DNA from: Xanthomonas fragariae
GTDB lineage: Bacteria > Pseudomonadota > Gammaproteobacteria > Xanthomonadales > Xanthomonadaceae
Direction: 5' to 3'
Assembly (NCBI RefSeq): GCF_900183975.1
Contig: NZ_LT853882.1
Span: forward strand, 1,791,501-1,855,500
DNA: 64,000 nucleotides
Part shown: one piece after another, positions 55,025 through 64,000 of the stretch
Layout: each line of letters starts with the position of its first letter
How positions within the stretch are numbered: the first letter of the stretch is position 1
Made by a program: the position numbers and the translations under genes
The notes under the pieces: model-generated
Seen by the model: the letters and a program-made list of their open reading frames with translations, nothing else
Database searches by the model: none
What the model was told of the DNA's origin: nothing

Positions 55025-55951
55025 TCAGATACCGAGTGCGCGCGGTTCGCTCCAAAGCGCGCTGCGCTCCCATATCTGAGCGAATTCGCGCTCCAGCTGG
55101 CGACTGCGCGCCGCGCCGGACAGCCAGGTTTCACCACCGTCAAAGCGATGACCTATTGGACGAAAATAGTAGGCGTCATCGCCCACGACATAGGCCGACG
55201 CATGGCTGGTATCGACCGGATCGCTGACCGCACGGAAGCGAAACACGCTGGGTAAACGCTGCGCTAGGCGCAGCATCGCGCTGCTATTGGCGCTCGCGCC
55301 TGCGGTGTCCTGCACCAGTACACGCAAGCGTTTGTCGTGGCGGTCGGTGGCGAAGCGGCGCAACGCATCGAGCACTGCGGCGCTGTCGAACAACGGCGGA
55401 TCCAGTGTGCGGGTATAGATCAGCACCTGGCGACGTGTGGCGCACAGCAGCGCGGTGGTGGCGGCCACGGCCGCGCTCAGGTCGTCTACCGCCATTGGGC
55501 CGTCGAGGCGACGGTGCAGGGGGTTCCCAAGTGGATTGCCCGCATCGCGCTCAGTGTGAAATTCGGAAGCGGTATCCGGCAAGAAACCGAGGCGTGCGAA
55601 CACGGCCTCTGCGTTTGCGTTGACCCGGGCCTGCAGGCTGGGCCAGCCGCGTTGTCGGGCGTTGTCGACGGCAGCTGCAACCAGTTGGTCGGCCAGGCCG
55701 CGGCGGCGCCAGTTGGGCAGGACGCCGAGTTTGTCGATGCGGCGATCTGGGGTCAGCCGCACCGAGGCGATCAGCTGGCCGTCCTCGCAGCACGCGGCCA
55801 ATTGCAAGCTGAGCGGGTCCAGTGCATCCCACTCGGCATCGCCGGTGTTCCCAGCGGTGTCGGTGGTGCAGGCCAGGCGCAGCGCACGCAGAACCTCAGC
55901 GTCGGAGGCCGGGTGCAGCGAGACGATCTGCGTCCTGGCTTGGGGGGTCAT
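55025..55951 (-). CDS. GNAT acetyltransferase fused to an uncharacterised domain
   Basis: 308 residues. Residues 1-150 are a GNAT fold with the acetyl-CoA loop in LGVLPNWRRRGLADQLV and ARLGFLPD. Residues 160-308 form a second domain (RQVLIYTRTLDPPLFDS, LRVLVQDTAGASANSSAM, HASAYVVGDDAYYFRPIG) of a type found with GNAT in gammaproteobacteria (possibly DUF7931). The substrate is unknown. The start overlaps the stop of roxA by 4 bp, so the two are co-translated. Confidence 0.8.
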   Translation of the reverse strand: MTPQARTQIVSLHPASDAEVLRALRLACTTDTAGNTGDAEWDALDPLSLQLAACCEDGQLIASVRLTPDRRIDKLGVLPNWRRRGLADQLVAAAVDNARQRGWPSLQARVNANAEAVFARLGFLPDTASEFHTERDAGNPLGNPLHRRLDGPMAVDDLSAAVAATTALLCATRRQVLIYTRTLDPPLFDSAAVLDALRRFATDRHDKRLRVLVQDTAGASANSSAMLRLAQRLPSVFRFRAVSDPVDTSHASAYVVGDDAYYFRPIGHRFDGGETWLSGAARSRQLEREFAQIWERSALWSEPRALGI

Positions 55952-57429
55952 ACGCGTTTGGGAGCCTCGTCGCTGTCGTCTGATGCCTCGTCGTCGGCGA
56001 TGTCGCTGTCATCGTCCTGCTCTGCGTCGACTGCTTCGGCCGGGCTGTCTGCCGTGTCCGGCACCTCCTCGACGTTGGCCTCGGCGTCGATCTCCTCGTC
56101 CGTATCCGGTGTGTCGGTCTCGGCATCGTCGTGGCTTGTCGACAGCCTCAGCGCATGTGCCTGGTCGTCCTCGATGTGCTCGATGTCGTCGTCCGCCTCC
56201 TCGTGGGCGCGCTGGTAGTGGCCTTGCGCCAGCAACTCCAGCACGGCCTCGCGGCCGCGCGTAGACAACTGGGCGTATAACGCGCCGTCGACCTCTTCGG
56301 CCGCTGCCAGGCGGGCCGCGTCCTTGGTCGATAACGCAAATTCCAGGCCGCTGCAGAACAACGTGGCACCTCGCTTGGCACGACGCCAAGCCAGTCGCGA
56401 CCACGGATGACGATGCAGCAGCACGCCTTCTTCAAGTGCTTGTTCGACCGCTTCGCGCGGAATCGGCTCCGCTGCCGGCACCACGTCGCCGGAGGCGCGG
56501 TAGGTGGTTATGAAGCGGCCGAACCAGTCGCCCAGGCGATCCGGGTCGTTCATGCGCAGCGCGTTGAGCGCTTCGACCACGCGGTTCATCGCGGTAACGT
56601 CGATCTCGTACGGATCGGCCGGCACTTTGAGGTCTTCGTCGTGGTAGCGCACGGCCTCGTCGGCGTCGGCGATCAAGGTGTCCAGATAGTCGCCGATCAA
56701 CTCGGCCGATGACGGCGCGCGGGTGCCGATCGAGAAGGCCAGGCAGGCGTCTTCGGCCACGCCGTGGTGCGGCACCAGCGGCGGCAAATACAGCATGTCA
56801 CCCGGGCCCAGTACCCAATCGTGGGTGGGCTTGAACTCGCGCAGCAGCTTGAGCTCGACATCGTCGCGGAATGCCAGCGGCGCGGCCTTGCGGCCCAATT
56901 GCGCACGCGCATCGACCTGCCAGCGGCGGTGGCCCTGGCCCTGCAGCAGGAACACGTCGTAATGATCGACATGCGCGCCGACCGAGCCGCCGGTCGCGGC
57001 GAAGCTGATCATGATGTCGTCGAGGCGCCAGCGCGGCAGGAAGTGGAACCGCTCCAGCAATGCGCGCACATCTGCATCCCATTTGTCCACGTCCTGTACC
57101 AATAAGGTCCAATCATGGTCGGGCAGGTCGGGGAAATCGGTTTCCTGGAACGGGCCGGTGCGCACGTTCCAGTTGTCTTTGGCGCGGTCGTGGCTGATCA
57201 GTCGCGCCAGCACACCATCTTCGCAAGCCAGGCCGGCCAGGTCTTCGGGCTGCAGCGGCGACTGGAAATCGGGGAACGCATTGCGTATCAGCAGCGGGTA
57301 CTTGTGCCAGTAATTGCGTAGGAAGCGCTCCACCGGCATGCCCAGCGGCTGGTCGCGCGTGGCATGGATCTCGAAGGGCAGGTGCGCGCGCTTTGGGGCG
57401 ACAATCTTTTTTGCGGTGGTTTTTTTCAT
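55948..57429 (-). CDS. roxA: Ribosomal oxygenase RoxA-like (JmjC cupin) with acidic tail
   Basis: 493 residues. JmjC core with iron ligands in GAHVDHYD (HxD) and a later His in PPLVPHHGVA, plus the winged-helix part with YLDTLIADADEAV. It matches E. coli YcfD/RoxA, a 2-oxoglutarate oxygenase hydroxylating an Arg of ribosomal protein L16. About 75 residues at the C-terminus (EEIDAEANVEEVPDTADS, EQDDDSDIADDEASDD) form an acidic low-complexity tail not found in the 373-residue E. coli protein. It forms an operon with the GNAT gene. Confidence 0.88.
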   Translation of the reverse strand: MKKTTAKKIVAPKRAHLPFEIHATRDQPLGMPVERFLRNYWHKYPLLIRNAFPDFQSPLQPEDLAGLACEDGVLARLISHDRAKDNWNVRTGPFQETDFPDLPDHDWTLLVQDVDKWDADVRALLERFHFLPRWRLDDIMISFAATGGSVGAHVDHYDVFLLQGQGHRRWQVDARAQLGRKAAPLAFRDDVELKLLREFKPTHDWVLGPGDMLYLPPLVPHHGVAEDACLAFSIGTRAPSSAELIGDYLDTLIADADEAVRYHDEDLKVPADPYEIDVTAMNRVVEALNALRMNDPDRLGDWFGRFITTYRASGDVVPAAEPIPREAVEQALEEGVLLHRHPWSRLAWRRAKRGATLFCSGLEFALSTKDAARLAAAEEVDGALYAQLSTRGREAVLELLAQGHYQRAHEEADDDIEHIEDDQAHALRLSTSHDDAETDTPDTDEEIDAEANVEEVPDTADSPAEAVDAEQDDDSDIADDEASDDSDEAPKRV

Positions 57430-57633
57430 TGCGTCACGGTTCCGACCAGGAAAGCCGGCGCTGCGCGTCCGGCGAAGTGATTGAGGCTAACAATGGAGTG
57501 AGCAGGTGTCAGGCGGTTGCAGATGGTGCGCTCAGGATCGCAGCGTACGAGTGATGCAGTGGGCGCAACGCCAAGCCAATCTCCGGACAGTTGGATACAG
57601 CACAGTGGTGTGGTTTGCAGTGATGCGGGCCGA

Positions 57634-59232
<1,599 letters not shown>

Positions 59233-59398
59233 TCATCGCAGCGTGGTACCTCATATGGATCGAGTGTGAATCTAGCCCACGGCTTGCAACGACATGGTTG
59301 CAACGCCGCGAGCGAGTATCGTAGGTGTCCTCGCCAGCGTGGGTACGCCCGTTGCCAGCCACCCATCGCCACGGATCAACAATGTGCGGAGAGTGCAG

Positions 59399-60808
59399 AT
59401 GAGCGAACGTTTCAGGACCGAACACGACAGCATGGGCGAATTGCAGGTGCCTGCCGACGCGTTGTGGGGCGCGCAGACCCAGCGTGCCGTGCAGAATTTC
59501 CCGGTGTCCGGCCAACCGATGCCGCGTGGGTTTATCTGCGCGCTGGGGTTGATCAAGGCGGCTGCGGCCGGCGTCAACGCCGAGCTTGGGTTGTTGCCGA
59601 AATCGATCAGCAAGACGGTGCAGGATGCCGCATTGCAGGTGGCTGACGGTACGCACGATGCGCAGTTTCCGGTCGATGTCTATCAGACCGGTTCGGGCAC
59701 CTCGTCCAACATGAATGCCAACGAGGTGATCGCAACGCTGGCCACGCGCGCCGGCAAGGATGCAGTGCATCCAAATGATCACGTCAATCTCGGGCAGAGT
59801 TCCAACGATGTGGTGCCGACTGCCATCCGCGTGTCTGCATTGCTCGCGGTGCAGGAACAGTTGCAACCGGCGCTCAAGCATCTGCGCAAGACCATCGACA
59901 AGCGTGTCAAGAGCCTGGACAAGGTGGTTAAGACAGGTCGCACCCATCTGATGGATGCGATGCCGCTGACATTTGGGCAGGAGTTCGGTACGTGGTCGGC
60001 GCAGCTGAGTTCGGCGCAGGATCGCATCGACGATGCGCTCAAGCGCTTGCGGCGGCTGCCACTGGGCGGCACTGCGATCGGTACCGGCATCAATGCCGAT
60101 CCACGCTTCGGCGGCAAGGTGGCAAAGGCTTTGTCGAGCTTGAGCGGGGGCAAGTTCGAGAGTGCAGAAAACAAGTTCGAAGGCTTGGCCGCTCAGGACG
60201 ATGCAGTGGAATTGTCCGGCCAACTCAATGCGCTGGCAGTTGCGCTGATCAAAATCGCAAATGACCTGCGCTGGATGAATGCCGGTCCGTTGGCGGGCTT
60301 GGGCGAGATCGAATTGCCGGCGTTGCAGCCGGGCAGTTCGATTATGCCAGGCAAGGTCAACCCGGTAATTCCAGAAGCCACCGTGATGGCGTGCGCGCAG
60401 GTGATTGGCCACCACACCGCAATCACTGTGGCCGGGCAGACCGGTAACTTTCAGTTGAACGTGACGCTGCCGCTGATTGCCTACAACCTGCTGGATTCGA
60501 TCACGCTGCTGAGCAATGTCTCGCGCCTGTTGGCAGATACCGCAATTGCCGGCTTGAGGGTGCGTCAGGAGCGCGTACGCGAGGCATTGGATCGCAATCC
60601 CATTCTGGTCACCGCGCTGAACCCGATCATCGGCTACGAAAAGGCTGCTGCAATCGCCAAGCGTGCCTACAAAGAGCAGCGCCCGGTGCTGGATGTGGCC
60701 ATGGAGGACAGCGGGCTCAGCGAAGCCGATCTGCGGCGGTTGCTAGATCCGGCCGCGTTGACCCGTGGTGGGATCCAGGCGGGCGGCGGCGGTGGAGGCG
60801 GTGGCTGA
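59399..60808 (+). CDS. fumC: Fumarate hydratase class II
   Basis: 469 residues from ATG 59399, with GGAGAG upstream; an in-frame open stretch to 59294 is not needed. GSSIMPGKVNP is the superfamily signature; TGSGTSSNMNANEV and KTGRTHLMDAMPL are the substrate-site segments. It interconverts fumarate and malate in the TCA cycle. The C-terminus ends in an unusual run of eight glycines. Divergent from purB, another enzyme of the same superfamily. Confidence 0.97.
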   Translation: MSERFRTEHDSMGELQVPADALWGAQTQRAVQNFPVSGQPMPRGFICALGLIKAAAAGVNAELGLLPKSISKTVQDAALQVADGTHDAQFPVDVYQTGSGTSSNMNANEVIATLATRAGKDAVHPNDHVNLGQSSNDVVPTAIRVSALLAVQEQLQPALKHLRKTIDKRVKSLDKVVKTGRTHLMDAMPLTFGQEFGTWSAQLSSAQDRIDDALKRLRRLPLGGTAIGTGINADPRFGGKVAKALSSLSGGKFESAENKFEGLAAQDDAVELSGQLNALAVALIKIANDLRWMNAGPLAGLGEIELPALQPGSSIMPGKVNPVIPEATVMACAQVIGHHTAITVAGQTGNFQLNVTLPLIAYNLLDSITLLSNVSRLLADTAIAGLRVRQERVREALDRNPILVTALNPIIGYEKAAAIAKRAYKEQRPVLDVAMEDSGLSEADLRRLLDPAALTRGGIQAGGGGGGGG

Positions 60809-60820
60809 TCACTGCTTTTG

Positions 60821-60886
60821 TAGGAGCGCACTGGTGCGCGATGGGCCGTTATTAATCCCGCTTCATCGCGTACAGGCGTACTCCTA
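60821..60886. repeat. Palindromic intergenic repeat after fumC
   Basis: TAGGAG (60821-60826) with CTCCTA (60881-60886) and CGCGATG (60837-60843) with CATCGCG (60864-60870) form an imperfect cruciform. TGTAGGAGCGC-type units are common between genes in Xanthomonas. Its right edge overlaps the CTAG target of the second IS5 copy. It may serve as the fumC terminator. Confidence 0.65.
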
Positions 60887-61624
60887 GGGAACCTCTGAAC
60901 AACGCACTTCAAATGCGCGACACTACACACCTACGTTGAGGAGTCATCCATGCAACTGACGTTCGGTGACGCTGAAGGTTTGGGCAAGCGCAAGCAGACT
61001 CGCTGCGAGATCTTCCTGGCCGAGATGGAGCAGGTGGTTCCGTGGAGGCATTTGCTCGGACTGATCGCGCCGCACTATCCGGTGTCGGGGCGGCCTGGTC
61101 GACAGCCGTACGCACTGGCGACGATGTTGCGGATTCATTTGCTGCAGCAGTGGTATGCGTTGAGCGATCCGGCGATGGAAGAAGCGTTGCACGAGATCCC
61201 GACCTTGCGCCGTTTTGCCCAGCTCGGCGGTTTGGACAATGTTCCCGACGAGACCACGATTCTCAACTTTCGCCGCTTGCTGGAAACCCATGGCCTTGCA
61301 GCGCGGATGCTGGAGGCCGTCAACGCGGATCTGGTGCGCAAGGGTCAGAGCCTGCGGTCCGGCACGATCGTCGATGCAACCCTGATCGCTGCGCCCAGTT
61401 CGACCAAGAACACCGACCGCGCGCACGACCCTGAAATGCATCAGACCAAGAAAGGCAATCAGTGGTATTTCGGGATGAAGGCACCCATCGGCGTGGATGA
61501 GTTTTCCGGGCTGGTGCACCATGTCCGTTGTACGGCTGCCAATGTGGCCGATGTCACGGTGTGATACGCCCAGGGTTTCCTAGACATCTCAAGGCCATGG
61601 AACATGGTCAATTCGGAGGTGTCT

Positions 61625-61897
61625 ATGAGCAGCAAGCGGTATACGGATGAATTCAAGATCGAGGCGGTCCGGCAAGTGACCGATCGTGGTTTCAAGGTGG
61701 CAGAAGTCGCGGAGCGACTGGGTGTCACCACGCACAGCCTCTACGCCTGGCTGCGCAAGTTCGGCAAGCCTGGCGTGGTGCAGCGCGCCGAGGTGGACCA
61801 GAGCGCCGAGGTTCGGCGGCTGAAGGCAGAGTTGCGTCGAGTGACCGAGGAGCGCGACATCCTAAAAAAGGCCGCCGCGTACTTTGCCAAGGGGTAA
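61625..61897 (+). CDS. IS3-family OrfA (helix-turn-helix subunit)
   Basis: 90 residues from ATG 61625 with GGAGGT upstream. The helix-turn-helix (KIEAVRQVTDRGFKVAEVA, GVTTHSLYAWLRKF) is followed by a leucine-zipper-like end (EVRRLKAELRRVTEERDILK). It binds the element ends. The frame runs through AAAAAAG (61864-61870), a classic slippage site for OrfAB fusion. Confidence 0.9.
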   Translation: MSSKRYTDEFKIEAVRQVTDRGFKVAEVAERLGVTTHSLYAWLRKFGKPGVVQRAEVDQSAEVRRLKAELRRVTEERDILKKAAAYFAKG

Positions 61898-61914
61898 GGG
61901 CAAAGTACGCCTTC

Positions 61915-62769
61915 ATGCAAGCCCACTGTGGGGAATTCAGGGTGTGTGCGATGTGCCGGGTATTGCGGGTCAACCGGTCGGGCTATTACGCCTGGTTGTG
62001 CTCGCCCAACAGTGAGCGCGCCAAGGAAGATGAGCGCTTGCTTGGACTGATCAAGCACCACTGACTGGCCAATGGCAGTGTCTATGGGCATCGCAAGATC
62101 ACCAGGGATCTGCGCGATCTGGGTGAGCGTTGCAGTCGCCATCGGGTGCATCGGCTGATGCGCACCGAGGGACTGCGTGCCCAGGTGGGCTATGGTCGCA
62201 AACCGCGCCTCCATGGAGGAATGCAGTGCAAGGCGGCGGCCAACCTGCTTGACCGACAGTTCGACGTGACTGAGCCGGACACGGCCTGGGCGAGCGATTT
62301 CACCTTCATCCGCACGCATGAAGGCTGGATGTACCTGGCTGTTGTGATCGATCTGTTTTCCCGGCAGGTCGTCGGCTGGGCGATGCGCGATCGGGCCGAC
62401 ACCGAGTTGGTCGTGCAGGCCTTGTTGTCTGCGGTGTGGCGGCGCAAACCCAACGCTGGTTGCTTGGTTCATTCGGACCAAGGGTCTGTCTACACCAGCG
62501 ATGACTGGCGCAGTTTCCTGGCGTCCCATGGCGTGGTGTGCAGCATGAGTCGTCGTGGCAACTGCCACGACAACGCACCCGTGGAGAGCTTCTTCGGCCT
62601 GCTCAAACGCGAGCGGATCAGGCGGCGGACCTATTCCACCAAGGACGCCGCTCGCGCCGAGGTATTCGACTACATCGAGATGTTCTACAACCCCAACCGC
62701 CGCCACGGTTCAACTGGCGACCTGTCCCCTGTAGAGTTTGAACGGCGCTACGCGCAACGAGGGTCTTGA
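61915..62769 (+). pseudogene. IS3-family OrfB (DDE integrase subunit) with a nonsense codon
   Basis: The frame reads FMQAHCGEFRVCAMCRVLRV, YYAWLCSPNSERAKED and then KHH-stop-LANGSVYGHRKITR. The stop is TGA at 62062-62064 where Trp (TGG) is expected. After it the DDE domain is complete (WASDFTFIRTHEGWMYLAVV, HSDQGSVYTSDDW, NAPVESFFGLLKRE) to the normal end. A single base change has made this element unable to move on its own. Confidence 0.85.
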
Positions 62770-63330
62770 GTGTCTACGGAACCCTGGGCGTATCAGTGAC
62801 CCACGCATTGCTGCACGGCAAAGAAGACAGTGTGTTCGGCGACAGCGGCTACACCGGTGCGGACAAACGCGAAGAACTGCAGACCTGCAAGGCTGGTTTT
62901 TTCATTGCCGCCAAGCGTTCGACGATTCAAGCCATTGGCAACAAACGCGAGCGCCGCCAGGAAGAACGTTGGGAATACTTCAAAGCAAGTGTGCGTGCGA
63001 AGGTGGAGCATCCATTCCGCGTGATCAAACGCCAGTTTGGCTACACCAAGGTCCGCTATCGCGGCTTGGCCAAGAACACCGCGCATGTGCTGACCCTGTT
63101 CGCACTATCCAATCTGTGGATGGTGCGCCGGCAGTTGCTGCCGGCCAGGGGATAATGCTGTCTGGCGCCAGCCAACGCCGCAAGAAACCGTAGAAATCGT
63201 ATCGTACGCATCAACTCTGTGCGCTATTGGCACGCAGCAGGCTCGAATTTTAGAGGTCTGGTGCGTTGTTCAGACCTTCCCTAGCTGGTTTTGCACGAAG
63301 CTGGGGTTTCCGCGCAGCTTCGCTTGCTGA

Positions 63331-63753
63331 TCAATGCCGCTCGCCCTGCACGTTGCTGAAGCTCTCGCGATACGGTTGCAACGATGGGATTTCATCCAGC
63401 AATTCGCCGCTGAGCTTCTGAATCTCAGGCGTGGCTATCAGCTTGATCGACTTGTATTCGGGGTCCGGGTCAGCCTCGTTGACCGCCTGCTGACGCAGTA
63501 TCTGCAGATGCCCGAACAGCAACTGCAACTTGGCGCGCGTCGGCTCTTTCTGCGGCAACGCGATATCGTCGATTTTGAGCGTGCCGTCCGGAGTGATTTC
63601 CGCATTGGCAGCCGGTGGGCGGCGGATCATCACCGCTTGGGTGGTGATCGCAACGCGTGGCTTGCCGCGTTCGGCGCGCCGGGACGACTGGTCGCCGCAG
63701 GCGGCAAGGGTGCACAGCACTAGCGCCATGCAGAGCATCACGAACTTGTTCAT
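63331..63753 (-). CDS. Lipoprotein of unknown function
   Basis: 140 residues from ATG 63753. The signal sequence MNKFVMLCMALVLCTLAAC ends in the lipobox LAAC, so an outer- or inner-membrane lipoprotein. The mature part has GTLKIDDIALPQKEPTRAKL and a helical stretch LLFGHLQILRQQAVNEAD, with no cysteine. Not recognised as a family of known function. It lies after the IS on the minus strand. Confidence 0.75.
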   Translation of the reverse strand: MNKFVMLCMALVLCTLAACGDQSSRRAERGKPRVAITTQAVMIRRPPAANAEITPDGTLKIDDIALPQKEPTRAKLQLLFGHLQILRQQAVNEADPDPEYKSIKLIATPEIQKLSGELLDEIPSLQPYRESFSNVQGERH

Positions 63754-63780
63754 GGGGTCGACGGGTCGAGTGGAGCGCAT

Positions 63781-64000
63781 TAGTGTAATCCCGCCCCGGT
63801 CTAGTGGCCGGGGCGGGCGGTATGTGAAATCGCAAGCGTGTGTCGCACGCCAGCCTCAGGTGCGTGATGGGGCGCCGAAACCATCGTGATCATGCGATCC
63901 ATCCAATAGCGATCAGCGGCTGCGCAATTGCGATAACGACCGTGCTTATTTACGGCAATCGTCGACGTCGTGCTCCGTGAGGATTGAGTGCGGTACAAAT
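63781..64000. other. Window edge, no gene seen
   Basis: 220 bp upstream of the lipoprotein gene. No supported frame, RNA gene or clear promoter was identified; a gene could begin beyond the edge. Confidence 0.5.

Larger units (their letters stand above)
61562..62795 (+). mobile_element. IS3-family insertion sequence (ISXac3-like)
   Basis: 1234 bp with ends TGATACGCCCAGGGTTTCC and, on the opposite strand, TGATACGCCCAGGGTTCC. It is flanked by GTG at 61559-61561 and 62796-62798, the 3-bp duplication usual in IS3. Two partly overlapping reading frames have the OrfA/OrfB layout. The ISXac3 name is from memory. Confidence 0.9.
60950..63155 (+). pseudogene. IS5-family transposase split by IS3 insertion
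   Basis: The first 204 codons (60950-61561) read as in copy 1 through TAANVADVTV and then hit a stop inside the IS3 end. The rest (62796-63155) continues at VTHALLHGKEDSVFGDSGY to the normal end. The first and second catalytic Asp are on different sides of the break. It cannot make an active protein but could be moved by copy 1. Confidence 0.93.
60888..63280 (+). mobile_element. IS5-family element (IS1478-like), copy 2, interrupted by an IS3-family element
   Basis: The terminal repeats and CTAG target duplications (60884-60887, 63281-63284) match copy 1 at 6054-7220. Removing the inner IS3 element and one GTG leaves 1156 bp, 11 bp less than copy 1, which has the tandem TTTGAAGTGCG duplication near its end. 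The orientation is opposite to copy 1, with 53.7 kb between them. Confidence 0.92.

Overview
The window is high-GC gammaproteobacterial chromosome. I assign it to Xanthomonas from the tmRNA tag peptide (ANDDNYGSDFAIAA), the XVIPCD secretion domain on a type IV effector, and the local gene order (smpB/ratA/rnfH, bamE/fur, recN/hrcA-grpE-dnaK-dnaJ, sucAB-lpd, roxA, purB, fumC). The species was not determined.

Region 1 (1-7.2 kb) is the damaged right end of an X-T4SS (bacteria-killing type IV secretion) locus. It starts with an effector 3' fragment carrying an XVIPCD, followed by a virB4 that has lost its N-terminal half, then virB5 and virB6. Next come a secreted DUF4189 protein, an LprI-like lipoprotein (candidate immunity protein) and a complete lysozyme-like effector with a peptidoglycan-binding domain and an XVIPCD. 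An IS5-family element sits exactly at the effector stop codon.

Region 2 (7.37-24.7 kb) is a 17.3 kb integrative mobilizable element in the 3' end of ssrA. It is bounded by 19-bp direct repeats and has paired 12-bp arm-type repeats just inside each end. It encodes two tyrosine recombinases, a MobA/MobL relaxase and an H-NS-like protein. It also carries a XRE regulator with phased operators, a secreted amidase_3 enzyme, several unknown membrane and lipoproteins, and candidate defence cargo. That cargo is a TIGR04141/DUF6119 protein, a DUF3800 gene broken by a nonsense codon, and a two-gene unit of a HEPN/DUF4209-like protein plus a PD-(D/E)XK-like protein. The two-gene unit is the best candidate for an undescribed system.

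Region 3 (24.7-64 kb) is mostly core chromosome: ssrA with smpB, a hydrolase/subtilase pair, ratA-rnfH, bamE, fur, recN, the hrcA-grpE-dnaK-dnaJ heat-shock cluster with a clear sigma-32-type promoter, pdxY-tyrA and a three-gene export operon whose ATPase domain lacks its P-loop. It continues with a decayed LysR gene, a second ABC exporter with a YigZ-family gene, a LOG-family protein, the 2-oxoglutarate dehydrogenase operon, a GNAT gene with roxA, and divergent purB/fumC. After fumC a second copy of the IS5-family element is interrupted by an IS3-family element whose own orfB carries a nonsense codon. The window ends with an unknown lipoprotein.
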